From NCBI GenBank assembly GCA_949775045.1, contig OX459095.1, forward strand, positions 37,818,809-37,882,808: a stretch of DNA of 64,000 nt. Direction: 5' to 3'. Below, in pieces: positions 1-10,228 of the stretch. Each line of letters begins with the position of its first letter. Position 1 is the first letter of the stretch. The notes under the pieces were generated by a model. The model was not told where the DNA came from, ran no database searches, and saw only the letters and a program-made list of their open reading frames with translations. Origin of the DNA: Metridium senile. Lineage: Eukaryota > Cnidaria > Anthozoa > Actiniaria > Metridiidae. The translations under genes were made by a program, and so were the position numbers.

Positions 1-515
1 ATCTGAATGCTTCTGCTCGCTTAGTGCTTTCCGCTTCTCGTTTTTGTCATATTACCCCGCTGTTGCGTGAATTGCATTGGTTAATTTAAACTAATTTTGA
101 TTACTTTTAAAATTCTTAAGGGGCTAGCACCCCTTTATCTTAGTGAGCTTATCTCGATTTTGCCTAAATCTAAATACAACCTTACAAAGAATAACAATGG
201 AACACTGTTAAGAATTCCTACATCAAATCGAAAATTACTTTAGGGGATCGGGCCTTTTCCTCCGCCGCACCTGCCCTTTGGAATGCTCTGCCGCTAGATA
301 TTAGAAACGTTAACCTAAATATTGACTCGTTCAAGAAGAACCTGAAGACACACCTATTTACAAGGGCGTTCCTGCATTAGTTTTCTTTTCATTAGTTTTC
401 TTTTCTTTTCTTTTATTTATTTTAATCAATATTTATCCAGGGTATCTAGGTTAGCATAGGTAGTTTAAATAGAGCCCTGTTAAAGAATAAATAAATACAT
501 TAAAAAAATAAGATA
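1..515 (+). mobile_element. 3' end of a CR1/L2-like LINE
   Basis: Reading + in frame 3, positions 3-85 encode LNASARLV and ITPLLRELHWL. Further fragments give GLAPLYLSELISILP (about 122-165) and, in another frame, APALWNALPLDIRNV then FKKNLKTHLFTRAFLH (to about 380). This order is typical of the extreme C-terminus of CR1/L2/Jockey-type LINE reverse transcriptases. Stops and small deletions break the frame, so it is a dead 5'-truncated copy. The tail is T-rich, then AT-rich with AATAAATAAATAC and an A-run near 500, which looks like the 3' end of the insertion. It faces the opposite-strand LINE that begins just downstream. Confidence 0.75.
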
Positions 516-632
516 CAAAACAGAGTTGGCTATTAAGTTATAATAATGATAAAAGATCACAACTAAGTGCGCTTGAAATGCCGTTTGCAAGACATTTTGA
601 AATTTTGCAGATTTTTCATTTGTTGTATAATA

Positions 633-1763
633 TTAAGGGGCAAGGTGTTTATAAGTTGCAGCACCATTATACTTGAAGCTGTTTTGAAATTTAGATGTTT
701 TGGCTTTTGGTAGGCGGAGTAAATTTCGATATCTTGTGTTGTAAGGATTTATATCCGAGCTACGCTTAAAATCCCTCAGTAGGTAGGTCGGTGCTAGCCC
801 ATTTATGGCTTTAAAGACTAGTATGCATTTTTGGTAATCTCGACGAGACTGCAGGTTTGGCCAGCCGAGAATTGAGTGGATCTCTTCTGGCTCAACTACT
901 CTATTTGATATTATGGATGCCGCACGCCTATTTAATTTTTCAAGGTATGTCTTTGACAATACCCCGCAGCCATCCCAGACACACGAGCAGTAGTCGAAAA
1001 GTGGTAGTATCATAGCATTATACAAAGTTATACAGGCAGATCTAGGCAGGACTTTGCGCGCTCTACGCAACATCCCTAGCCTGGATGATATCTTTTTCCC
1101 TATATAATGAATATGCGCTTTCCATGAGAGAGTTTTATCTAATACTACTCCCAGGTATTTAAACTTTGTTACTCGATCTAGTTTATTGCTATTTATTGCA
1201 ATTGAAAATTCTTCATCAACCCTAGAAAGGCGCTGGTGGGTTCCTATAATCATGAAATTTGTCTTTTTAGCATTATCAGATAATTTGAGCTAAGCCAATC
1301 GCAGACACTTTGAAAATCAATAGATAGATATTGCTCAATATCTCTGACATTTTCACTTGCAAAGTAGAGAAGTAAGTCGTCAGCATAAAGCTCAAAAGCA
1401 GAAAACCTAATGCTACTAGACAAATCATTTATATAGATTATGTATATAGAAAAGTAAGGGAACCAGGACGCTACCCTGAGGGACCCCAAAATCGATTTTC
1501 TGGGGTTCAGAGGTAACCCCATTCGAACATATGCTTTGTGATCTATTAGTTAGATACGAACTAAACCACTGCCTAGCTGAAGAATTAAAGCCAAATCGGT
1601 TAACTAACTTTCCTAGTAATAAATTGTGGTCTAAAGTGTCAAATGCCTTACTTAAGTCCAGAAATACAAGTCCAGTAAGTAGTCCATTATCAATATTTTT
1701 TAGTATATTATTACAAGAAATGTTATTACAGAAATACAAGTCCAGTAAGTAGTCCATTATCAA
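633..1763 (-). pseudogene. LINE ORF2, catalytic palm and thumb part of reverse transcriptase
   Basis: Three overlapping frames encode the rest of the reverse transcriptase. Motif A is LDLSKAFDTLDH, motif B is GVPQGSVL and motif C is LYADDLLLY, with both catalytic aspartates. Thumb-region blocks KYLGVVLDKTLSWKAHI and FDYCSCVWDG follow. The frame shifts between motif B and motif C (about 1,430-1,460) and again near 1,255. The last block, about 633-760, should hold a W-N-x-L-P-type motif but is degenerate. The motif order proves the identity; the frameshifts prove this copy is inactive. Confidence 0.8.
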
Positions 1764-1783
1764 TATTTTTTAGTATATTATTA
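1659..1783. repeat. 70-bp offset tandem duplication inside LINE reverse transcriptase
   Basis: Positions 1,659-1,713 are repeated identically at 1,729-1,783. The offset is 70 bp, which is not a multiple of three, so the duplication itself shifts the reverse transcriptase frame at this point. The identity of the two 55-bp copies suggests the event is recent relative to the LINE insertion. Confidence 0.9.
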
Positions 1784-3805
1784 TTTACATTGGCCAGACA
1801 AGTTGAAGTGGAATGTAGCGGTCGGAATCCAGACTGAGCTTCAGACAGTAGGTTGTTTTCTTGAATAAAGGTATAGACCATTTTATGGACAGCTCGCTCA
1901 AGCATCTTTGAGAAGACTGGGATCACAGATATTGGACGGTAGATTACTGGATCGGTCTTAGGACCAGTTTTATGTACTGGTGATACAATGGCATGCTTCC
2001 ATTCTACTGGAAATGAGCCCTCAGTAATCGTTCTATTCATTAGGATAGTCAAAGGCCTGTATAGAGCATCGGCTCCGTCTTTGAGTAGACGGCCTGTAAA
2101 GCCCGAGAGACCAGTTGATTTTTTCGTTTGTAAAGATTTCAGTTGTTTTAGGACAAAGTTTTCTTCAACTAGCGATAGTTTAAATGTCGGACAAGAGATT
2201 GGTTGGTTAAAGCACTGATGTGCAGCTACAGGAAGAGTTTGTCGTATCTCATTGATTATATTTCTAAAGAAAGAAGCAAAATGAGATGATATCAATTTCG
2301 GTTCAGTAATGTCGCTGCCGTCTATTGTAAGTGAATTTATCTGTCTAGTATGTGATTTGGTTGATATTGCAGATTTAATAGTGTTCCATAGTTTGCCTGA
2401 GTCTTTTTTGTTCTCTTCAATTAAGTTGACGTAGTAGTTTCGCTTTGCTTCTCTGATGTTTATTGTCACTTGGTTACGCAACATTCTGTACGAATACCAT
2501 TCTACAGTGGAGCCTGATTTCTGTGCTTTTTTGTGGTGGAAGTTTCTTTTTTTGATTAGATCTTTAATTGTGTCGTTCACCCAAGGAAGAGAATTTGCAC
2601 GGACTCTCCTTGTGCACATAGGTGCATGTTTATCAGCAGCTTTTATGAAGGTGTTTTTAAAGAACAACCAGGCTTCGTTGACAGTAAGCGAGGTGTCGAC
2701 TTCATCCCATGAGATAGTATGCAAATCGGAGACAAATTTTTCATCAGAGTAGTTTTTAAAACTTCTGCATTCAATAGTTTTAGCTTCTCCTGTGGGAATT
2801 TTAGCTCTTCGAATGATGTAAACAAGTGAGTGATCGCTCAAAGCACAGTTTAATACTCCAGAGTTAATAATTTTTCCAGCGTCAGTTGTAAAAGCCAAGT
2901 CTATTAAAGTTGATGATTGTTCAGTTATTCTTGTTGGGTCTTTTATCAATTGAGAGAACTGGTAGATGTTTAACAGTTTCACAAACTCTTTCGTATCAGA
3001 TGATAGCTTTTTTGGTAGAATGTTGTGATTAAAGTCACCAACAATAAGAACTTCTTTCCCTTCAGTGCAAGCGTAGTCAAGTGTAGTTTCGAGCTTTTGA
3101 TTGAAATCCTTGCTAACCTGTTTAGGCGGGCGATAGATCGACGAAATTAGCATTTTACTCTTGTTGGGAGATGTTAACTCAAGCCATAATGTTTCGAGAT
3201 TGTTTGTTGGTATATCTTGGCGTTCTCGTACATTAAATTTAGATTTCACATAAAATGTCACCTCCTTTCTGGTCACTTTGTCTAGTTATAGTATAGCCAT
3301 CAATTGACAATTCGGTGTCCTGCCAAGTGCTGTCAAGCCAAGTTTCATTTAGGGAAAGAATGTCGAATGGGTTATCTTGTAGAATGAGTTTGAGCTCGTC
3401 GAGATGTTTCGGTAAACTTCGTATATTTAGGTGAGCAATTTTTAATCCAGGTTGATTAAGATTGGGATAGGACCAGCCAGGATTTAAAGCTACGTCTCCA
3501 GATAACAGAACCATCAGCGTTGCAAAAGAGTAGAAGCGGATAATTTTGAGCAGTAGCCTTGCTTTGATTCGAGGTAGTAGAATGTTGGTTCGACTCCATT
3601 GTCGGTGTTGGTTTGGATAGCTTGTTGAAATATTTGGAGATGCTACTTTGTTGCCCAGGTGAAATTTCGCGATGTTTGAATTTCTGTCTAATGGTTTAAG
3701 AAGTATTTCTTTGATTGCAATGGTAGTTAAAAGCAGTGTAACAAGACCACGCAAAAAAATTTGCGGAGCTCGGAGGCAACGTGGTGCCTTCGTCATGGTT
3801 ATCAT
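1726..3805 (-). pseudogene. LINE ORF2, endonuclease and N-terminal reverse transcriptase part
   Basis: Endonuclease motifs are visible: AHLNIRS, then LNETWL (metal-binding Glu), YRPP, VGDFN and SDHSLV. These are the expected conserved blocks of LINE AP-like endonucleases, which nick target DNA. The reading frame shifts near 3,255-3,276, between ITRQ and FYVKSKF. The reverse transcriptase fingers follow, with YRPISVIPVFSKMLERAVH and QSGFRPLHSTSTCL. Reading continues to about 1,726, where a 70-bp duplication breaks the frame. A short N-terminal stretch at 3,500-3,805 has no recognisable domain. The product would have acted as a ribonucleoprotein with its own transcript; this copy cannot make it. 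Confidence 0.8.
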
Positions 3806-3823
3806 CCATGATGATAACCATGA
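3793..3823. repeat. 31-bp near-perfect palindrome
   Basis: Two 13-bp arms, TCATGGTTATCAT and ATGATAACCATGA, flank a 5-base centre. It lies at the 5' edge of the minus-strand LINE and overlaps the first Met codon of its longest frame. It could be a chance palindrome or a remnant of the insertion site. Confidence 0.85.
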
Positions 3824-3860
3824 TTTAATTAGTCCCTCTTTGTATAATATATTACCATAA

Positions 3861-4261
3861 ATTTTATTTTAAATAGTTATAGCGCATCTGAATATGTATA
3901 TACATTTATGCGCTCTATAAATTATTTAATTATTATAAATTATTATTAAAAATTGTATGTAATTTTTATACTTTTATGCGTTATTAAGTCTCTGACTGCT
4001 CGGCATTATTTAATTAATGAACGATTTTTCTATCAATCTTTCGTTTGCCAATTTTTAGAACCATAACCAGTCAGTGTTCTTGCGCTATGATTTACAGTAC
4101 AAACAGTTTTATAACAAACTTAATATTATTTCTTTTCTGAGAGTTATGAGAAAAATACGTAAAATAGTTGGCTTATATCTGTTTTATAAAATCAAAGCCC
4201 TATAAATTTATATCTGTCTCTCTAATTCATATGTATTTATCTCAAGTTATTCGGGTATTAC
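3861..4261. other. AT-rich spacer without a recognisable gene
   Basis: About 400 bp of strongly AT-rich sequence between the LINE and the Pif1-like helicase remnant. I see no open frame with familiar protein motifs, no tRNA-like structure and no clear repeat. Confidence 0.5.
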
Positions 4262-4820
4262 ACTAGTGAGCACATATCGGTTGGAAATAAACCAGTTAAC
4301 GATTATAACCATACTAAGTTGGCTCAAATAACATCAGCTGAATACACTCTCACTGCAGTTGACCAATACCCACAAATTGTCAATCAACAGGATATCAACA
4401 GAGTTTTATCAAGAAGTAGATCAGACACAGAAGGACTTGATTTTCATATTGTGCTGAAAGAAACAGCACGGGTGATGTTGACAACAAACATAGACATTGC
4501 TGATAGATTGATTAACTGTCAGATGGGAACTGTAATAAAAATTGAGGTTAATCAAAATAATCAGAAACCAACTGTCATTTATATAAAGTTTGATGACCAT
4601 CAAGCTGGAAAGAATGCTATTATGAAATGTTCAAGTTAATTTGCTAGAGAAAACTAACTTGTACCTATTGAACCAGTACTAACAAGAATCAAAATCAGAC
4701 CAGGAAAAGCCTCTTCTCCATAAATACAAATAACACAATTTCCATTGACACTTGCATGGGCATGTACTGTACATAAAGTGCAAGGTTATGTTGCTTTAAG
4801 TCGTTCCACCTCTTTACAAG
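4262..4820 (+). pseudogene. Pif1-like helicase C-terminus (Helitron/Helentron remnant), 5' half
   Basis: The + frame reads KETARVMLTTNIDIADRLIN, QMGTVIKIEV, then after stops PIEPVLTRIKIRPGKASS, QFPLTLAWACTVHKVQG and YVALSRSTSLQ. These are the C-terminal blocks of Pif1-family helicases as carried by Helitrons, where the helicase unwinds DNA for rolling-circle transposition. The frame is broken near 4,640 and 4,725. The protein is cut in the middle of the last block by a DNA element whose insertion duplicated CTTTACAAG. The N-terminal Rep/helicase part is absent, so this is a 5'-truncated relic. Confidence 0.8.
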
Positions 4821-6443
4821 GGGGGTGCAGACGAGAAAAAGTTCAAATTAAAATGAAAAACAAATGAAAAACAAAAATGAAAAACAAATAATCAAATAAA
4901 ATAATAATAACAAAAAATAATAATAATAAATTAACAAATAAAAAAAATATCCTACATTGAACCATTGAAAGAAATTGAACAAAACAAAACGAAACGATCT
5001 ACATTACCTTCATTGGTTTTTGTTTTTGATCTACTAACCGCTGAATAACGGATGATCTGAATGTAATAAATGAATCGCAGCAATTTACACGATACTGTAC
5101 TTAAACGGCGTACGCTGTGTTGCCATGAATCTGTATCAGAAATGCTGCTTAGGTTTCTAAGGGTTCTATAAGCAAGTAACAATCCATCCGTACACACGTC
5201 AAAACCGGTAACTATCGCCAGACAACGTTCTCGTACTTTGGCGCGCGCCATTAACTTTAAAAAACACGTTAGCCAATCTAAATTTGGCGCTTTATCAGGT
5301 CACCCGAATAAAGTCATTATTATCTTATAGTTTATTGTATTTGAGTCAAGCAAAACCACATTGAAATACTGACAACTACTAGTTAAGTTTATTTTGTTTT
5401 TTTTCCATAATGTTTGTCAACTGTCATTGGAAATTTTGACGAGCAACAGACTAAAATTGATCAAAACTGTACAATGATATTTTCAGATCGAGAGCTATGA
5501 CTTCAACATAAGAGTGAAAACAACATGAAGCAATGTTACTAAGGTTCTTTGGTTATAAGAGATAGAAAAATAGTCCACAAAATGGTTTTATGTAGAAATA
5601 GGCTGTATATGTATATGTGGTTTGACAGACAGTTGACCTTTTGTCCAGAAGTGTGAGTGATATGTTTTGACAAGTAGCTGGTAGAGATTTTCGTTATTGG
5701 GATATGACAGTCTCTAATTTTCATATTTCTCATAATGATGAAAGTCTATATCTGTTTGTACGAAATTTCACGTAAAAGTAAAGACTATTTTGCAATCTAT
5801 CTGATAATTTATTTATTGCGTGACACATTAACTTCCATGAGAAGCCACAAGTGATAAGTGAACATGGTTCAGATCGGCCAGATCGCTCTGTTGAAGCCAT
5901 TGTTGATATTTAAAAAATGATTTGAAATTCACAACAGAAAGTAACTTTGAAGCACTTTATATCAATTAAATTTGACTTGCCTTAATAGTTATATAATCTC
6001 TGGCTCAGGCGTATCTTGGAGTATATGAATCGTAATTTATGCTAATATAGTATCTCTGATAAAGATTCATGGCAACACAGCGTACGCCGTTTGAGTAGTA
6101 TGGGCGCGCAGCGCTATTGCTGCAATTCATTTATTACATTCAGATCATCCGTTACTCACCGGTTAGTAGATCAAAAACAAAAACCAATGAAGGTAAACCT
6201 GGATCGTTTCGTTTTGTTTTGTTTTTAGAATGGTTCAATTTAGGATATTTTTATATTAATTTTTTTTATTTATTAATTTATTATTATTATTTTTTGTTAT
6301 TATTATTTTATTTTCATATTTATTTATTTATTTATTTTTCATTTTTTTTTTTTTTTCATTTTCATTTTAACTTTTTCTCGTCCGCCATCCGCCATCCGCC
6401 GCGGACCATCCGCGTCCGCATTATAGACACACCCCTTTACAAG
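4812..6443. mobile_element. Long-TIR DNA element with 9-bp target-site duplication
   Basis: The element proper is 4,821-6,434, flanked by the direct repeat CTTTACAAG (4,812-4,820 and 6,435-6,443). Its ends are inverted copies of each other over about 320 bp (4,821-5,141) and 380 bp (6,052-6,434). Shared blocks include GACGAGAAAAAGTT, the GAACCATT region, and GATTCATGGCAACACAGCGT. The right TIR carries extra copies of a CCATCCGC-type motif near 6,382-6,415. No transposase ORF is visible in the 0.9 kb core, so it is non-autonomous. Long TIRs with a 9-bp duplication suggest a Mutator-like (MULE) origin; that class assignment is inference. Confidence 0.8.
5142..6051. other. Core of the long-TIR element, no gene recognised
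   Basis: Unique sequence between the two TIRs. It has short open frames on both strands but none with a familiar motif or plausible codon use. I see no captured host exon. Confidence 0.5.
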
Positions 6444-6860
6444 GTATACACATTCTTGGAAATATTGAGACAAAACATATCAAAGCCAATCCTAAAGTTC
6501 ATGCAGAATATGAGCGATTGAAAGATGTATCACCATTATCATCAAATGATAACAACACATCACATTTGATTGATAATACATTTACAATTTGCCTAATAAA
6601 TATCAGATCTCTTAGAAAACACAGCATTGATCTTAAATTCGATCAAAATATAATGAATAGTGATATCATTGCCCTTACAGAAACACAGCTCCTGCCTAAT
6701 GATAATGCCAGTGAAATAAGAAATAATTTACAACCATTTGTGCTTTATCGACAAGACCACCCTTCAGATAAATACTCTAGTCTAACAGTATGCATCAAAC
6801 AAAATTTTGTAATTACACAACAGCAATATTTCCATACAATAAATGGCTTAAAAGTAGCCT
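6444..6860 (+). pseudogene. Helentron helicase end plus AP-endonuclease-like domain, 3' half
   Basis: The frame resumes exactly where the 5' half stopped: GIHILGNIETKHIKANPKVH then AEYERL, the last block of Helitron-type Pif1 helicases. Removing the inserted element and one target-site copy restores the coding frame across the junction. A linker of about 30 residues leads into TICLINIRSLRKHS and DIIALTETQLL, the first two blocks of an AP-like endonuclease. A helicase followed by an endonuclease is the diagnostic order of Helentron-type elements. The ORF runs into unrelated G-rich sequence near 6,860, so the endonuclease C-terminus is missing. Confidence 0.8.
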
Positions 6861-6915
6861 GCGTGGACGGCTCTTGGGGAATTGGGGACGAGGAGGGGAG
6901 GGGGTGGAGGAGGAA

Positions 6916-7612
6916 GGAAAGGGAAAGGAGAGCCTGCTAGCAAACCCCACATTTTCGTGTACCTGCGGCCGCCAGAGGCCGCACGCTCCTATTGGTCAAA
7001 ATGAAGCATGACGCTGTCAATCATAGTATTTGTAATTCGACGAAATGTTACTAACTTAGCGTCTTCGCGTGCTTGTTCAACTCAGACTTCTTCGGAGACT
7101 TGAAAACAGACGACAAAAAAAAAGCTGCTGACGATTTACTCGAAGGTAAAGATGTTTTGGATTTGTTTCCCACTACGGTAATGGTAATGAAAGTCGTATA
7201 TATTTTTATTTTAAAAGTATTTCAAGAGCTTCTTCAAAGGTCAAAGATCAAGAAGAAAATTCAGCTGTTGTTTTGGTTGCCGCAAAAGCATTGTGAAAGA
7301 TCAATGTGATAGAATGAGTTCAGATAGTTCCTAACACAACGTAAACTACAGGGTTTGAGGCATTGTATAACATAGTTTTATTTCAAATGATATAGGTATT
7401 AAAATAATACTGAAAGATTTGATAATATGAAGTCGCTGGCTCTTGTTTACAAACTCAACAGTCGACACGTAAAAGTGACAACTTCCAGATCACTTCCTGT
7501 AAACTCTGTTGTATGCTCTGATTGGCTGAATAATTTGATGTTTTGAAGTGTTTTGAAGTAGGCGGGTGCACGAAAAAGTGGGGTTTGCTAGCAGGCTCTC
7601 CTTTCCCTTTCC
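6916..7612. mobile_element. TIR element (about 0.7 kb), non-autonomous
   Basis: The left end GGAAAGGGAAAGGAGAGCCT (from 6,916) is the reverse complement of the right end (to 7,612). The homology continues inward through GCTAGCAAACCCCAC and CTTTTTCGTG for about 50 bp. The purine-rich tract at 6,875-6,915 may belong to it. I could not define a target-site duplication. It interrupts, or ends next to, the Helentron endonuclease frame. Confidence 0.7.
7073..7309 (+). pseudogene. Possible captured helicase N-terminal fragment
   Basis: A 78-codon open frame inside the small TIR element reads DDLLEGKDVLDLFPTTV. It resembles the stretch just before the Walker A motif of RecQ-like helicases (EGKDV..L.PT), but the GxGKS that should follow is absent. 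This would fit a host or transposon helicase exon captured by a non-autonomous element. The similarity is short and I give it low weight. It may simply be a chance open frame. Confidence 0.25.
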
Positions 7613-7757
7613 AACTAACCTTGAAAACTTAGAGTTTTATATTCGTAGGTTCTAGCTTAATTATAGGTACTTACTCTTTATACTTGTATATCACTATACT
7701 GACATCCGAGACATACACCTAATTCAAATCAAAGGCCACCTATGGCCAACTCGTGGA

Positions 7758-9007
7758 TCATAATTAGAACATTTTGAAAGCGCTTACAGTTTAGACCGCT
7801 CCATTACGATTATGTAATTATTTTCTCGGATTAGCTTGAGATGATTTGAAGCGAAAAATAAGTATTCAATGTTGTTGTGTTATTTGTATTTTTTTGGTTG
7901 TCGTCCGTTTCCCTTACGGTCCGTCGTTCCCTCAGTCCGTGATCCGCTGACAAGTCTGATATTTACCTGGTTCGATCTTCGGTTCGTGCAGAGATACATG
8001 CGAGTTCAAAGAGTGTCTAAGAAACAGTGTTATTAAGTTGTTCTTGCAAAATAAACGCCAGAAAAAGCAAAATAGATAGTCATTGAAGCAATTGGTGTTA
8101 TATTTGAGGCGATTTGGGCTGTTGGGTGTAGTTTTTAGAGAGGCCGTTTTAGCTGTTTATTTGTTGTTGTCGAGGTCAACCTGGAGGTTTAAAACCGATC
8201 ACGTTATCTCACATATTGTAAAGAAAGAAATATTACTTTCATCTACATATACATAGATCGTTAAGTTGAACTGCTAGATAATAGGGTGAAGCGATTTAAG
8301 TTTTGCGAATAAGTTTGTTGTTCTGTGTAAGAAGCTAAGAGCTCGAGAATCGCCTGTTTCAATCGCCGTTCGAATTTGTACGAATTAATAGTAGTCAATA
8401 AAATTAAACTATTGACAGATAAACTGGTTACTTTAATCAAAAATATAAAAGAAATAATTACAATAAGCAATATATTTACCCTAAAACATCACTAAACTAT
8501 TATACTGTTGTTGTCTTCACTTCTAGTGTGTATCGTAGAATGCTTACCGGAAATACTGTTAAATATGCAGTAATAACATCTTCGTCCTTTGTAACTGGTT
8601 GTGAATCCATTCCATAGCATTATGAAAGGATGGATAAAAAGTAGCTTCTGTTTATAGCAGGGAAGATATCTCGATAAATTTGATCATAATAAGTTGGCTC
8701 GCTTAGTTCGCTCGTAAATTGCATGATCTTTAGTAAAATTTACAGTGACCATTTCCGAAAACATTCGACATAAACTTATGTGTAATTCTACTGCGAATCG
8801 TGTGGCGTGAGCACATAAAATATGAGAGTATTCGCGATTAGTTCGACCGAAAAATCATTCCTTCAGACGAATCAAATATCCATGTGCTCGAAGTACGCTG
8901 ACCGAGATCTTGGGGCTCAAAAGTTTACACTGACGATCTAGTGAGTGAGCGAGTGAGTGAGTGAGTGAGTGACACTTCCGGTTCAAAAGCCCCATCCCAA
9001 TAACTCG
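7758..9007. other. Gene-poor sequence between the inverted repeats
   Basis: About 1.25 kb of AT-rich sequence with no ORF carrying a recognisable motif. A (GAGT)n-type microsatellite lies at about 8,940-8,970. Confidence 0.5.
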
Positions 9008-9028
9008 AGGATCTTCGATCCACGAGTT

Positions 9029-9138
9029 AAAAAGGTTGACGGGGCGAACGGCGATTGGCGATTGAAATTCCTATTGTCCACGACTGTGGACATTACGAAT
9101 TTCAATCGCCAATCGCCGTTCGCCCCGTCAACCTTTTT
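9029..9138. repeat. Perfect long hairpin: 42-bp arms with a nested palindrome in the loop
   Basis: The arms 9,029-9,070 and 9,097-9,138 are exact reverse complements and include GGCGATTGGCGATTGAAATT. The 26-base loop itself contains TGTCCAC and GTGGACA around four bases. The arms are more GC-rich than their surroundings. The absence of any mismatch implies recent origin, active homogenisation or selection for the structure. Confidence 0.95.
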
Positions 9139-9514
9139 TGAATTAGGTGTATACAGTATCATGATATAGGCCAGAAAGAGCAAGTCAAAATCACACTCGA
9201 CATATCCGCTATCTTGAAATTGACAAGCAATTTTCACCAAAAAACCGCTGGAGAAATAAAAGTAAAACTGCAGTCATATAGGAATTCTGATTGGCTGTCA
9301 GTACAATTGCTTTTCGACGTCATCCCACCACGTGCGACTCCACTCGCACGTACACTGCCTCACACTTGCTTTGCACGGCGTCGCCGCAAACACCAAACTA
9401 GAAATTCTACGCTGAACACAGTCGTGCGGATCACTTCTGCGTTTGAAGTATGTTCATCCTTGATATTCAATCGTATTTTAGTACGTAATAAAAGCTAACA
9501 ATATACTTTCAATT

Positions 9515-10160
9515 TCAATGGGATGTCAAAACCACAGTCTATCAAAGACATCATAGAACAAACACCTTCCGTCTCGCTGTGCTCATCTCGAAAAACCAAG
9601 AAATCAATGAGATGTATTGTTTTAACTAAAAGCAAATTGAAAGCATCTAAAACAGAGCCCCCTGGATAGATGTTTACCATGACGCTTTCGGATGAAGATC
9701 CAACCTCCTCCATTAAAGCAGTTTGCTTTGACGGCTCGATGTTTGATAACTTCCAAGTCATGAAAACGTACAGAATCAAATTGTCAGCCTTGAGAACATC
9801 GCCACATCTACATATAATAACAAAATTAACCTAACAAATACTGGAGAAACTCTCATACAGCCAATAAAAGATGAACGTCTTGCCACCGTCGAAGCATAAG
9901 TGTACAAATGCCATGAAGATACAAGTCCAATTTCATCGATCAACACATCCATTAGAGGCATTAAGGGGTTCCACTCCACCGTCAAGTGCGTAAACTGCAG
10001 AAACAGCATTAATTTGGAGCCTACTGAAAATCAGGTTTACGACGAGCTGATAACTTGTCCCTCATGTGCTACCATGTTTCTTCTCGACGAAAGTAAGCTT
10101 ACAAGTGAATGCATGATACTTCTCGCTGCTAATAAGATGTGGTTTACAGCTAAAACTGGT
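9515..10160 (+). pseudogene. OB-fold/zinc-finger ssDNA-binding-like remnant (RPA-like)
   Basis: One + frame reads MSKPQSIKDIIEQTP then a Lys-rich stretch, a stop, and MTLSDEDPTSSIKAVCFDGS. The downstream frame reads GFHSTVKCVNCRNSI and DELITCPSCATMFLLDES. The first part resembles an OB-fold strand pattern (M.LSD....I.AVCFD), and the second has CxxC...CxxC spacing like the zinc finger of RPA-type proteins. RPA-like proteins are known cargo of Helitrons, and a Helentron relic lies 3 kb to the left. Stops near 9,668 and 9,898 and a frame change show it is dead. The assignment rests on motif pattern only. Confidence 0.4.
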
Positions 10161-10228
10161 GTGAGTTTAATTACCTTGATTATGATAAGCTTTAATATAT
10201 AACATTATTAAATATGAAGTAAGTAAGA

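Larger units (their letters stand above)
600..3860 (-). mobile_element. CR1/L2-like LINE retrotransposon, near full length, minus strand
   Basis: On the minus strand this copy carries, in order, an endonuclease-exonuclease-phosphatase domain and a reverse transcriptase with a C-terminal thumb region, the standard layout of Jockey/CR1/L2-superfamily LINE ORF2. The 3' side (about 490-632) is a degraded UTR that abuts the 3' end of the plus-strand LINE. The 5' side ends near a short palindrome at 3,793-3,823. At least three frame breaks make it non-autonomous. Clade placement is from overall architecture only; I cannot separate CR1 from L2 without a phylogeny. Confidence 0.85.
7683..9175. repeat. 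Diverged inverted repeats flanking a 1.3 kb segment
   Basis: The left copy (about 7,683-7,757) and the right copy (about 9,008-9,175, inverted) share TACACCTAATTCAAA, AACTCGTGGATC and an outer TATATCA..ATACTG stretch. Their cores differ: a short GGCCACCTATGGCC hairpin on the left and a 110-bp palindrome on the right. The geometry suggests the two ends of one DNA element, possibly part of the Helentron-derived region, but no target-site duplication was found. Confidence 0.5.

Noticed and set aside
5539..5733. 64-codon minus ORF in the core of the long-TIR element
   Set aside because: No recognisable motif, no start context, and about the length expected by chance in AT-rich DNA.
8969..9240. 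Overlapping ORFs on both strands with near-identical peptides (KKVDGANGDWRLKF)
   Set aside because: The identity is a consequence of the perfect palindrome at 9,029-9,138, not of two genes.
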